DNA of 64,000 nucleotides from positions 17,471-81,470 of the forward strand of contig SUUJ01000006.1 in NCBI GenBank assembly GCA_015062585.1, written 5' to 3'. A program made the position numbers and the translations under genes. This document shows, one piece after another, positions 46,301 through 54,317 of the stretch (the stretch's first letter is position 1; the number at the start of each line of letters is the position of its first letter). This DNA comes from Alphaproteobacteria bacterium. GTDB taxonomy: Bacteria > Pseudomonadota > Alphaproteobacteria > RF32 > CAG-239. The notes beneath the pieces are model-generated. The model saw only the letters and a list, made by a program, of their open reading frames with translations. It was not told the origin of the DNA and did not search any database.

Positions 46301-46532
46301 TAAGAGAGAGTATAGAACAGCAGATGGCACATCTGTTTATAATGTTGATTCTAGAACAGGGCTGTTGATGGATGGTGATAAAGCATTGTTGTTAGATGGC
46401 AAAAGAGTAGAAGCATATAGTATAAATAGTGAAAGAGGCGAAATTCCCAGCATCGGCAAACATATTGCTATTGAGCAGGCAGAGAAGGCCTTAAATGCTA
46501 AAATGCAACAAATGGGATACAACAGCATCTAA
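43350..46532 (+). CDS. Very large acidic repeat protein, second of an overlapping pair
   Basis: Not recognised; up to 1060 residues if translation starts at the TTG at 43350, whose last two bases are shared with the stop codon of the upstream frame (TTGA). A GTG at 43359 is an alternative. There is no Shine-Dalgarno sequence, signal peptide or membrane segment. It is acidic and rich in Asn, Asp, Glu and Gln, with repeated modules beginning LSDDF at residue 393, LPEGF at 681 and LPESF at 781, each followed by a beta-rich GIF/GVF...(T/R)GI/F-T-ID stretch. Near residue 370 a GQQ tandem occurs. The C-terminal 150 residues have YD/MORN-like beta pairs (ETSTISFFDEAGNETKREYRT). Possibly a surface or effector protein. 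Confidence 0.7.
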   Translation: MSDVKGDEQTRIVDPLDKEKDLAANVVNGDPSNVEVTVENIEATQNTETKYGDLTKEQMIRMFEADNADVVKYLKDNHVIAADVTEFGESKLVALLDSGQLQNHYEALSGIYENNFYENGSIKPDSWLNDVYSTTQEETVTSQDETINNNTTIPENGQEDVATAPYADSQPWHNSNFDPNASDANSGYDVTFTDNNLETLRDEKGLYKQYTFNSGEADQQVVKVYANGDKEVTQYENGKPYYIENIYTMENGVEVEDIVPAPGSDFGANANIVHNWDYKSPDNIKITVQEHTDGSISIMMNDTNNGSARSETYVNGELTEAKVYDATVNKFVQVENLSPDSKIVEMLGENHPASQGLDGSALEIDQQGQQGQQGQQGQPNDNNTTVDPSVNNLSDDFKAKLPNDSHVVKVETVTGELGETTTTIHTENGIFVDFGNNDMTGIAVVDGELKVYDEGGLVDYNPENEAHKTIVDNCQTLLGEGEEAAELSTKIDELQIPSDTQKANIPNEKIDENNIQGNNLLGDEGEKEGASNITTRLEEGVTSSIDAYLNENSANQEYQEALNKRGLNNVENLEKMIRTYDKTINGDLVEKTQTVFSIDKADNGYGMTTSKGEVATLVFGENGPEYSIGTIDGETRNMTYDEAKAMSNDIRNTNRLNAHDMITLDKTLYQEYRDEYIADHLPEGFEKTSDTKVIHDENTGFSIVADAKGVFEVDSNGTVRGFTIDESGNKTLYNQGEIVDNLKDLDYLDRFIPNEVETQAIESLQATETNDIDTSDVSPQLPESFKNTEYQVIEQNGSTISVSASGIFMTGDEGKTIGITIDGNNQIRAYLNGKEQDILNEQNIQKMLGIAQTIDNDSAKAFSDRLSGDYTYNSSTYGEYSHSVNVDDNGNRVETDIYKNINQEDVTKTTSYNGNNVSEIRTITQGENVHNIETQSEFNDKGEPQKTTRLALKGANPNYTENVIHANGQETSTISFFDEAGNETKREYRTADGTSVYNVDSRTGLLMDGDKALLLDGKRVEAYSINSERGEIPSIGKHIAIEQAEKALNAKMQQMGYNSI
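44444..44484 (+). repeat. Short tandem repeat encoding GQQ
   Basis: CAACAAGGT-type 9-base units repeated about 4.5 times in frame, coding for QQGQQGQQGQQGQ. One unit carries a T-to-A change. Such tracts are prone to slippage and could vary in length between strains. Confidence 0.85.
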
Positions 46533-46547
46533 TTTTCAGATGATAAT

Positions 46548-46586
46548 AAAACACCGCTTGGGTTTATACTCAGGCGGTGTTTTTTT
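46548..46586 (+). terminator. Terminator after the large ORF pair
   Basis: Stem AAACACCGC / GCGGTGTTT (plus several further pairs in the loop arm) followed by seven T. It also faces the minus-strand DUF2155 gene. Confidence 0.82.
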
Positions 46587-46602
46587 GTGTGGGTTAAAAA
46601 AA

Positions 46603-47436
46603 TTATTCTGTTATTTCGTCAACAACAACTTCTTCTTCAGTTGTTTCTTCGGTTGATTGTGCTTCTTCCTTGGCCTTTTGTTGTTCCTCGTCTTGGGCAA
46701 CGGTTTCGTTATCAACAACAATTGTATCGGCAATTATTTCTTCACCTTCGGCAATAAAGTCATCTTCAGCAACTTCGGCTTCGGTTTCGTTGTCGGCAGG
46801 TGCTTGATCAAGAGGGTTGCTGTCAACATCAATTTTGATTATTTCATCTTCTTTTGTTTCTTCTTTTTTTGCTTCTGTCGATGACGAAGCTTCTTTTGTT
46901 TGTTCAGTCGCGATAATTTCTTTGATATCTTGGTCATCTATATCTTCATCAACAGCAGATAATTTGATGTTTTGCTCTTGTTTTTCTTGACGAACCATAG
47001 GAAGTTCATCACGGAATTTGAGTTGTTCTTCGGTCAATACCTGATGTTTTGATTTGTCGGAATTGTAACATTTTAACAACCAAATATCATAAATAGGGTG
47101 TTCAACGCTGTTTATTCCGGGGGTAGATGAAAACATCCATCCTTTGAATATGTTGACAGGGTTTTCTGATTGATAGTTATCTACCACATCGATAAAAGCT
47201 GTGTTTTCCGGTGTTTCTTCCGGGGATTTGGTGACACATTTGCGAACCAAAATGGAAAATGTTCCAAAATTGGCCAATCCGTTGACCGGAATGTTTAGCT
47301 CACTAACGCGACCGGTTATCTTGTCCATTGCTTGAATATGGGCCGTGTTCATGACAATGTCGCCGGCAAAGGATTTGGAAACAAAGGCCAATGACATTGA
47401 TAAACAAAAGGATATTTTTGATAGTTTATTCATCAC
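46603..47436 (-). CDS. DUF2155 periplasmic protein with long acidic C-terminal tail
   Basis: A 277-residue protein with a Sec signal peptide (about 1-24). The DUF2155 domain spans about 28-130: AMDKITGRVSELNIPVNGLANFGTFSILVRKC, then FKGWMFSSTPGINSVEHPIYDIWLLKC, with two cysteines near the ends. In alphaproteobacteria this family follows mlaD, as here; its role is unassigned. Residues from about 150 to the end are low-complexity Glu, Asp, Ala and Thr repeats, an extension I do not associate with the usual family. It overlaps the upstream MlaD gene by 11 bases. Confidence 0.85.
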   Translation of the reverse strand: MMNKLSKISFCLSMSLAFVSKSFAGDIVMNTAHIQAMDKITGRVSELNIPVNGLANFGTFSILVRKCVTKSPEETPENTAFIDVVDNYQSENPVNIFKGWMFSSTPGINSVEHPIYDIWLLKCYNSDKSKHQVLTEEQLKFRDELPMVRQEKQEQNIKLSAVDEDIDDQDIKEIIATEQTKEASSSTEAKKEETKEDEIIKIDVDSNPLDQAPADNETEAEVAEDDFIAEGEEIIADTIVVDNETVAQDEEQQKAKEEAQSTEETTEEEVVVDEITE

Positions 47437-47896
47437 CCGTTACCATAAATATGACTTCGCCGACCAAATCTTCGATAGTCTTAAAGTCTTTGGTTTTTTC
47501 CAGTTTGTCACCGTCTTTTAAAAATTCTTTTGAATGACCGGGATCAATCTTGATAAATTTGTTGCCCATAAGTCCGTCTGAAACAATAGAAGCAACGCTG
47601 TCTTTGGGTAAATTGATGTTGGAGGCAAGGCTCATAACAACATCGGCCGTATAATCGTCATTGTTGAGCTTTTGGCTGACAACAGTGCCGATTTTGATAC
47701 CGTTGATACGAACATCGGATCCGGTGTTTAAGCCACCGACTTTTAAGAAATTGGCGCTGACATTATAGCCTTTTACAACCTGAAGGTCAGATACGGAATA
47801 TGCAAAATAGCAAAATAATCCGGCAACAGCCAAAACTAAAATACCCATAATTGTTTCAACAGGGCGTTTGTACATTAAAAAGTCTGCTTTAATCAT
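47426..47896 (-). CDS. mlaD: MlaD-family lipid-transport (MCE domain) protein, second copy
   Basis: Single-pass periplasmic protein that binds phospholipid as a hexameric ring in the outer-membrane lipid-asymmetry pathway. The 156-residue product has an N-terminal helix (about 16-36) then one MCE domain (VSANFLKVGGLNTGSDVRINGIKIGTV to GLMGNKFIKIDPG). I place the start at the ATG at 47896 because AAGGAG (47912-47907) is 10 bases upstream; a start at 47944 would add 16 basic residues inside the previous gene. It overlaps the DUF2155 gene at its 3' end and the first MlaD copy at its 5' end. Confidence 0.88.
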   Translation of the reverse strand: MIKADFLMYKRPVETIMGILVLAVAGLFCYFAYSVSDLQVVKGYNVSANFLKVGGLNTGSDVRINGIKIGTVVSQKLNNDDYTADVVMSLASNINLPKDSVASIVSDGLMGNKFIKIDPGHSKEFLKDGDKLEKTKDFKTIEDLVGEVIFMVTGDE

Positions 47897-48398
47897 TAGT
47901 TTTATTCTCCTTTTTATCTTGGCGTTTTGCTTTGCCAATTCCAATAATTCGTTCGATGAGTTCTTCTAAAACCATAGCGTCTTGAGTATATGCAAACTCA
48001 CTTCCTTCGGTGAGCATTTCTTCGGATCCGCCGGGTTCGATTTCGATATATTTGTTACCCATAATACCCGAGCTTACAATGGCTGCCGAGCTGTCATCGG
48101 GAATTTTGATGTTGTCATTCAGCTCGAGTGTAAGAATTGCCTTGAAGTCGTTGTCTAATTTAGCATTTACAACGCGTCCGATATCCATGCCGGCTAAACG
48201 AACAATATCACCGACCAGCAAACCGTCAGTGCGGTTATAACGAGCGTATACTTTGTAGTATTTGCCGCCGTCTTTGTGTGAAATTTCGTTGCGGGTAACG
48301 ACTACTGATAAAATAGCTATGATGATTGCAATGATAACGCAAACGCCGACTTTTAAGTTCTTGGTTTCTTCTTTTGTGTATAATTCGAGTATTTTCAT
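47889..48398 (-). CDS. mlaD: MlaD-family lipid-transport (MCE domain) protein, first copy
   Basis: A 169-residue paralogue of its downstream neighbour, with a membrane helix at about 16-35 and a single MCE domain (VYARYNRTDGLLVGDIVRLAGMDIGRVV to GIMGNKYIEIEPG). Its tail is longer and basic/acidic (KAKRQDKKENK). The overlap with the second MlaD gene implies coupled translation and possibly a mixed hexamer. The expected partners mlaE, mlaF and mlaC are not next to it. It diverges from the ABC gene at 48559. Confidence 0.87.
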   Translation of the reverse strand: MKILELYTKEETKNLKVGVCVIIAIIIAILSVVVTRNEISHKDGGKYYKVYARYNRTDGLLVGDIVRLAGMDIGRVVNAKLDNDFKAILTLELNDNIKIPDDSSAAIVSSGIMGNKYIEIEPGGSEEMLTEGSEFAYTQDAMVLEELIERIIGIGKAKRQDKKENKTND

Positions 48399-48489
48399 CG
48401 TATTTATTTCGTTGTTTTATATTAAGCCTTTCCTATATATAAAATAAAATTATGTTTTTGTCATCAAAGATTTTGAAAAATGAAAATAA

Positions 48490-48520
48490 TTGTTAAAATT
48501 TAAAAAATATCTGTTAAAAT
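48490..48520 (+). promoter_or_regulatory. Candidate promoter for the ABC operon at 48559
   Basis: TTGTTA, then TGTTAAAAT 17-19 bases later, about 40 bases before the ATG. Confidence 0.35.
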
Positions 48521-48558
48521 CTATTCAACTAAGGTGCTGTTTGGAGTAATATTTTAAG

Positions 48559-49287
48559 ATGTTGATTGTTAAAAATGTTGTTAAAACCCTCGGAAACAGA
48601 GAGATTTTGCATAATATAAACTTTTGCTTGAAAAAAGGACAAGTGGTCGCTTTGGTGGGGCCGAACGGTGCCGGAAAAACGACTCTGATGCGTATGATAA
48701 GCGGATTTTATAAACAAGAAACCGGCGAAATTTTGCTGGATGGAATTTCTGTTGAAAATAATCGTATCGAGTTTTTGAAAAATATTGCTTATGTACCGGA
48801 AAACGGCGGAATTTATCCGGATATGAGTGTTTTTGAATTTTTGAAATTTATGGCCGGTGTTAAGCACTTGGATAATGCTGATTTTGATAAAAATGTAAAA
48901 ATTGTGATAAAAAATTTGGAATTGGAATCGGTTATAAATCAAAAATGCGAAACTTTGTCAAAAGGATATAAGCGCAGAGTGGCGATTGCCGGCGGAATGT
49001 TGTCGTGCCCTAAAATATTGATTTTGGATGAGCCGACCGAAGGTTTAGATCCTCAACAAAAATTGAGGCTCAGACAGGTTTTGAAAGATTATGCCAAGAC
49101 AAATACTATCTTGATTTCTACACATATTATGGAAGAGGTTGAGGCTTTGGCTGACAGAATATTGATAATTAAAAACGGTAAGCTGGTTTGTGATTCTACA
49201 CCTGATGATTTGAAGAAAAATACATCACAAAACAGAATCGAAGAATCTTTTTATACTCTGGTAAATGATGTTGATGGAGAAAATTAA
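48559..49287 (+). CDS. ABC transporter ATP-binding protein, GldA-like
   Basis: A 242-residue ATPase with the P-loop GPNGAGKTT at about residue 35, the signature LSKGYKRRV and Walker B ILILDEPTEGLDP, of the ABC-2 exporter class. It opens an operon with a permease, a GldG-like protein and a DUF4340 protein, the same set as the gldA-gldF-gldG group first known from gliding Bacteroidota, though many non-gliding bacteria carry it. No gliding machinery is visible here, so export or envelope integrity is more likely. Substrate unknown. Confidence 0.9.
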   Translation: MLIVKNVVKTLGNREILHNINFCLKKGQVVALVGPNGAGKTTLMRMISGFYKQETGEILLDGISVENNRIEFLKNIAYVPENGGIYPDMSVFEFLKFMAGVKHLDNADFDKNVKIVIKNLELESVINQKCETLSKGYKRRVAIAGGMLSCPKILILDEPTEGLDPQQKLRLRQVLKDYAKTNTILISTHIMEEVEALADRILIIKNGKLVCDSTPDDLKKNTSQNRIEESFYTLVNDVDGEN

Positions 49288-50020
49288 ATTGAAAAAAGAT
49301 ATTTTGACCTTTTTTTATAAGGATTTTAAATTTTATTTTCAAAGCAAGATGATATATCTGTTATTGGTTATATATGTTGCAATGTGTGGTTCTATCACTT
49401 TGTTCGGCGGAGATTTTTTTGCAAATACCAATCCGAATTTTTATCATTTTTTTAAGTTTCAGCCGGGGATTATGGCCTTGATAATTCCGGCAATTACCAT
49501 GCGATTGTGGGCTGATGAGTATAAACAAAATACTTTGGAAGTGATACTGTCTCAGCCTGTTTTGTATAAAAGTATTGTCTTGGGTAAATTTTTGGCTTCG
49601 TGGGCTGTGGTCGGTGTTATGCTGTTGGCGTCAATGCCGATATGGTGGTGTGTGTCATCGCTTATTGATATGGACAACAGGATAATTTTCGTAAATTATT
49701 TTATGGTGTTTATCATGTCGGGCAGCTTGTGTGCTTTGAGCTTTTTTGTGGCATCGCTGTGTTATAATATGATTGGTGCTTTTTTGCTCGGTTGTGTGAC
49801 TTGTTCTATGGTTATTTCCGTATCGTTCAGATGGTTGGTCGATAAATTGGTGCCGGATAATGCAATATTTATGAAAGTTGTGAATGCTTTTAATTTTTCA
49901 ATGCAATATAATGACATAATTGCCGGACAGATAAATATATCATCTATATTGTATTTTGGTTTGATTATCGTTTTCGGGCTGGTATTGTCGGTGGTCGCTT
50001 TGGACTATAAAAGGAGTTAG
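49265..50020 (+). CDS. ABC-2 type permease, GldF-like
   Basis: A 251-residue membrane protein with six hydrophobic segments; the TLEVILSQPV and MIISWF-like turns are typical of ABC-2 permeases. The start is uncertain because the frame overlaps the ATPase by up to 23 bases: ATGs at 49265, 49268 and 49274 are all in frame. It pairs with the upstream ATPase and precedes the GldG-like gene by 3 bases. Confidence 0.85.
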   Translation: MMLMEKIKLKKDILTFFYKDFKFYFQSKMIYLLLVIYVAMCGSITLFGGDFFANTNPNFYHFFKFQPGIMALIIPAITMRLWADEYKQNTLEVILSQPVLYKSIVLGKFLASWAVVGVMLLASMPIWWCVSSLIDMDNRIIFVNYFMVFIMSGSLCALSFFVASLCYNMIGAFLLGCVTCSMVISVSFRWLVDKLVPDNAIFMKVVNAFNFSMQYNDIIAGQINISSILYFGLIIVFGLVLSVVALDYKRS

Positions 50021-50023
50021 TTT

Positions 50024-51898
50024 ATGCTTAAGGTCAATGTGAAAAAGGTCGGTGAATTCAGCGCTTTGGTTTTGAGCGGAATTATCTTTTTGCTCGCGTT
50101 TAATTTGTTGTTCTTTTTGATGTTCGGGGATTTTAATGTCGATCTTACCAAAGATAAACGATTTAGTTTAAGTGATGATACTATCGAATTTTTGGATAAT
50201 AATGAAAATCTGGTAAATATAAGGTTCTATGTTTCAAAAGATTTGCAGGCAAAAAATCCTAAGCTTAATGAATATGCCGAATATATAAGAAAAGTTTTGG
50301 TGGAATATAAAAATAAAGGAAATATTGATCTTACCATGGTCGATGTTGTGCCTTTTGAAAATTCGCAAGCTGAAGCCGAAAGGGCAGGTATTAAGCCTTT
50401 TGACTTTGGTGATGGTATTGAATATCAATATTTGGGCGCCAGTTTTTCCAATGTTTATGGCAGAACTATGTCGATACCAAACTTTTATCCCGAAAGAAAA
50501 GATATTGTTGAAGATGATATTACAAGACTGATTTCCATAGTTTCGCAAAAAAGAAGACCTACTTTGGGTGTTGTTTCTTCACTGTTTAATGTCGCTGATG
50601 AAAATAATCCGACCAAAAACAGTGCAGACTGGCCTTTTATAAGTAATATGAAAGCGTTGGGATATAAGGTAGTAAGTATTCGAGATACAACACCGGTAAT
50701 TGATGAAAATATTGATGCGCTTTTAGTGTTGTATCCGTTAAATATCAATACTGCGTTTACTTATGCGCTTGATCAATATTTGTTAAAAGGCGGAAGCGTT
50801 GTGATGATGTTTGACGCTTTTTCTGAAGAAAGATTTAGAGATTTGGATAAGTATTACGGTTATAGAAGCGGAATGTTAGAGTTTTTGAAAAAACACGGCG
50901 TTTTGTATTATGAGGATTTGTTGGTCGGTGATGCATCAAGTTGTCGCGATGTTGTCATGGATGCCAAAAAAGTGAAATATCCGCTGAAAATTGATATAAC
51001 AGGTAAAATGCTGGCAAATCACCCGATTAACAAAAATATAGATAAAGTTTTTTATAATCACGGAAGTTATTTCAAACATAATAAAACCGATGGTTTGGTC
51101 GCTTCGGTTATTGCCAAAACAACAAATAGCTCGGGTTTAATGCTGGCTGAAAAAATGACAGATTTGGGCTATGAAGATTTGTTGAAAAATTATCTTTATA
51201 CAGATGAAGAATATACACTGGCTTTGCTGTTGGAGGGCGAATTCAGACCATATTATCCATATCCTCCGATTAACGACGAAGAATTGTTGACCAGACTTCC
51301 GCTATATATCGGCAAGGCTCAAAAACCGGGTAAACTGTTGTTGATAGGTGATGCCGATATTGTAAACGAAAGCTTGTGGAATGCTAATGTCGGTGTCAAA
51401 AACGGAATTTACGATATTACTTATTCATCGGGTAATTTGAGATTTTTGCGCAATATTTTCGACTATATGTCCGGAAGCGGATTTACCAATGTAAAACGCA
51501 AAAATACTTTTGAGCAAAATAATAATTTGGTAAATGTTTTTGCTGAAATGTCTGTTGATTATTTTAAGGATAAAAGACAGGAAATTTCACAGAGATTGAC
51601 TAAAATTAAAGAGCAAAAATTTTCTCTTGAAGAAACAAAGTCAGATGTTGATCTTTTATCTATTAAGAAAATAAAAGGTAAAGAACAGCTGATGCGTGAC
51701 GAAATCGAGCTAAACAACGATATTAAAAAAGTTACTTATTTAACAGGTGAAAAATATAAATTCTTTATGTCGGCATTTTCTGTTTTGGTAATTGTAATAA
51801 TACCGTTGTTAATGGGATTGTCGGCATTCGGTATATATGTTATGTATAATCGAATGATGGTAAAAAAGGCCAAGGAGTATGTTGATGATAAAAAATAA
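50024..51898 (+). CDS. GldG-like ABC transporter auxiliary protein
   Basis: A 624-residue protein with a membrane helix at each end (about 14-36 and 588-612) and a large extracytoplasmic region between. The centre contains RLISIVSQKRRPTLGVVSSLF and KGGSVVMMFDAFSEERF, resembling the GldG/DUF4350 substrate-binding-like domain, and it ends with coiled coil before the last helix. The gene is fused to neither permease, but its position and size match the GldG partner of ABC-2 systems. Its stop overlaps the next gene by 14 bases. Confidence 0.85.
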   Translation: MLKVNVKKVGEFSALVLSGIIFLLAFNLLFFLMFGDFNVDLTKDKRFSLSDDTIEFLDNNENLVNIRFYVSKDLQAKNPKLNEYAEYIRKVLVEYKNKGNIDLTMVDVVPFENSQAEAERAGIKPFDFGDGIEYQYLGASFSNVYGRTMSIPNFYPERKDIVEDDITRLISIVSQKRRPTLGVVSSLFNVADENNPTKNSADWPFISNMKALGYKVVSIRDTTPVIDENIDALLVLYPLNINTAFTYALDQYLLKGGSVVMMFDAFSEERFRDLDKYYGYRSGMLEFLKKHGVLYYEDLLVGDASSCRDVVMDAKKVKYPLKIDITGKMLANHPINKNIDKVFYNHGSYFKHNKTDGLVASVIAKTTNSSGLMLAEKMTDLGYEDLLKNYLYTDEEYTLALLLEGEFRPYYPYPPINDEELLTRLPLYIGKAQKPGKLLLIGDADIVNESLWNANVGVKNGIYDITYSSGNLRFLRNIFDYMSGSGFTNVKRKNTFEQNNNLVNVFAEMSVDYFKDKRQEISQRLTKIKEQKFSLEETKSDVDLLSIKKIKGKEQLMRDEIELNNDIKKVTYLTGEKYKFFMSAFSVLVIVIIPLLMGLSAFGIYVMYNRMMVKKAKEYVDDKK

Positions 51899-52868
51899 TA
51901 AAATATTGAAGATATTGTTATCATCTTTGGGATTGCTGCTTTTTGTGGTGGCGATAGTTTATTTAATCATTTGGAATAATGATAATAAATTGTACGGGAA
52001 ATTAGCTTTTTCCGATACTTATAATCGAGGCGAGCTTATTGACAAGATTGTTTTGCAAAGTACGGAAGAAACCGTAGTGTTGCTGCAAAAAAACAATTAT
52101 TGGCTGTTGGAAAATAAAAACAATTATTATGCTGATTTTACAATGGTACATAAGTTTTTGAATTCTTTTAATAACAGTATTTATTCGGTGCGTATTCCAT
52201 ATAACAAAGAATTGGCTGATGAAAAATATTTGAATAATCCCGAAAATTATGAAAAAAATTCGGGAATGTTGATTAGAACTTATATTAAAGATGAGTTGGT
52301 TGATGAGATGATAGTCGGTTTACCGGCAGAAGATAAAAACTATTATTTCGCCAGAAATCTTAAGGATAATAATATTTGGCTTATCAGCGGAAATTTTGAT
52401 CTTCCGCTATATGCAAAAGATTGGATTTTAAGGCCGTTGTTTGCTGTTTTAACAAAAAAAATTGAAAGTATAACTATTGATGGTGAAACAATAACTACCG
52501 AAAATGAATTTACTCCTTTTTATAATAAAAAAGGTGAGGTTGTGAAGGTTGATTTGCTGTCAAAAGTTTTGTCGGGAATATATGTTGTAGACGCGTTAGA
52601 TGAAGAAAAATTTTCAAAGATACTTGCGCAAAACAAAGATATTAAAAATAAAAAAATGAATGTAGTTACATCGTATGGGTTGATAGTTGATTTTGATATT
52701 TACTACAATGATAAACAGCTTTGGAGTAATATAAAATTATCGACATCATCTCTTCCATTAAGCGTAATCAATGATTATATAAAAGACAGTAACTTTTTAT
52801 ATGACGGGTGGTATTTTGAAATATCTCCGGAACAAGGTCATATATTGAGATATTTTAATTTTATGTAA
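51885..52868 (+). CDS. DUF4340 domain protein
   Basis: A 327-residue protein with an N-terminal membrane helix (about 8-28) and a periplasmic region. It has the repetitive beta-strand pattern and W-L-L-E-N-K motif of DUF4340, which accompanies GldG-like genes in many phyla. AAGGAG at 51872-51877 lies 7 bases before the ATG at 51885, so that start is preferred to 51879. It overlaps the GldG-like gene by 14 bases and is followed 12 bases later by a histidine kinase. Function unknown. Confidence 0.8.
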   Translation: MIKNNKILKILLSSLGLLLFVVAIVYLIIWNNDNKLYGKLAFSDTYNRGELIDKIVLQSTEETVVLLQKNNYWLLENKNNYYADFTMVHKFLNSFNNSIYSVRIPYNKELADEKYLNNPENYEKNSGMLIRTYIKDELVDEMIVGLPAEDKNYYFARNLKDNNIWLISGNFDLPLYAKDWILRPLFAVLTKKIESITIDGETITTENEFTPFYNKKGEVVKVDLLSKVLSGIYVVDALDEEKFSKILAQNKDIKNKKMNVVTSYGLIVDFDIYYNDKQLWSNIKLSTSSLPLSVINDYIKDSNFLYDGWYFEISPEQGHILRYFNFM

Positions 52869-52880
52869 TTAAAGGATTAT

Positions 52881-54242
52881 ATGAGTGATGTAGAATTTAA
52901 GATACCGGTATTTGTTGCCGATATTTCTGATAATGGTATAATTGAACTTACGAAATCAGGTAAAGTTTTGTTTGCAAATAACAAGGCTAAGTGTATTTTT
53001 GGCGGAATAGATACAGACAAAAACATAAAAGATTATATTGGCGATAATGATTTTTTTATGTTTAAGAAAAATATTGAAATATCTTTGTATAACCAACATC
53101 CTCACAGTTTTTATTTTGAGAATGAAAACAGATTTTATAATGTGTATTTATATCCCTCAGCATCTTCTGTGTGGCTTGGTTTTAATGATATAACGGAAAA
53201 AAGACAGCTGTCGCATTTGTTACAAATAAATTTTTTGCGAGCCGTTTTTAGTGAAAAACATGCAAAAAGCGGTTATTGGGAATTGGACTTAAATAAAAAA
53301 CAGTTTTATTGGTCGTCAGGAATGTATGAGCTGTTTGAACTTGATGAAAAATCAACTAATATAAAGAAAAATTTGATAAAAGAACTGATATTACCGCAGG
53401 ATTTGTTTATTTATAAAACCGAGCTAAAAAAACTATTAAAAACAAAAAGTAATATAAGCGGATTTGTGCGGATATTAACGAGAAACGCTAAAATAAAAAA
53501 ATGTAGGTTTTCTGCGGATATATTTTATGAAAACGGAGAAGAAAAAATAGCCGGCGTATTTGTGGATATGAGTGATTGTAAGGAAAATGAGTGTCAAAAA
53601 TGCAAATTTTTGGCAAAAGACTATACCTGTATGATGGCAAAGGTTGTGCATGATATAAGACAACCGATAAATGTAATAAAGTTGCTGGCAGATGATGTGA
53701 AAAAATATTTGCCGCAAAAAAATGAAATTGTAGCAAAAAAATTGGCTGAGAGTTGCAATAATCTGGAAAGAATGGTTACGGACATATTAAATTTGGCCAA
53801 AAATAATGAAATAAAATATGAAAAATTTGATTTGAAACCGCTTATTGAAAAGATTTGTGAAGAATATGAATATGCGATAAAAGAAAAAGGTATTAAAATA
53901 ATTTTGCGGCTAAATAATTTTGAGGTTTTTCAGAACAAATTTTGGGTAGAAAAAATTATAAGAAATTTGTTGGATAATGCGATAAAATATACAAATTCAA
54001 AAATTATAATTAAAAATGTTGCCTCTTGTTTTTATATGATTGATAATGGCATGGGTATTGAAAAAGATGACCAAAATCATATATTTAAAGATTTTTTTCA
54101 ATGTAGTACATTAAGTCAAAAGCAAAACAATGGAGTAGGTTTGGGGTTGGCAATAGTTGATTTTGCCGCTTCACTTATCAATGTAAAAATAAATATCAAA
54201 TCGCGTGTAAACGGTTATACAATTTTTAAGGTGTGTTTATAA
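52881..54242 (+). CDS. Cytoplasmic PAS-domain histidine kinase (orphan)
   Basis: A 453-residue sensor kinase without membrane helices. Two PAS-like regions span about residues 10-105 and 125-230; the H box is VVHDIRQPINVIKLL with His257, the N box IIRNLLDNAIKYT with Asn366, and the G boxes are MIDNGMGI and NNGVGLGLAI. No response-regulator gene lies nearby. A short cysteine cluster (DCKENECQKCK) sits between the PAS and H box. It follows the ABC/DUF4340 genes closely, so it may sense a signal related to them; this is inference from position only. Confidence 0.87.
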   Translation: MSDVEFKIPVFVADISDNGIIELTKSGKVLFANNKAKCIFGGIDTDKNIKDYIGDNDFFMFKKNIEISLYNQHPHSFYFENENRFYNVYLYPSASSVWLGFNDITEKRQLSHLLQINFLRAVFSEKHAKSGYWELDLNKKQFYWSSGMYELFELDEKSTNIKKNLIKELILPQDLFIYKTELKKLLKTKSNISGFVRILTRNAKIKKCRFSADIFYENGEEKIAGVFVDMSDCKENECQKCKFLAKDYTCMMAKVVHDIRQPINVIKLLADDVKKYLPQKNEIVAKKLAESCNNLERMVTDILNLAKNNEIKYEKFDLKPLIEKICEEYEYAIKEKGIKIILRLNNFEVFQNKFWVEKIIRNLLDNAIKYTNSKIIIKNVASCFYMIDNGMGIEKDDQNHIFKDFFQCSTLSQKQNNGVGLGLAIVDFAASLINVKINIKSRVNGYTIFKVCL

Positions 54243-54317
54243 GTCAGGCGAAATAATTGCATTTAGCTTAATTTGAGCTAAAATCAGCAGGAGTGTTTAA
54301 CTATTTTATGGTGTCTG

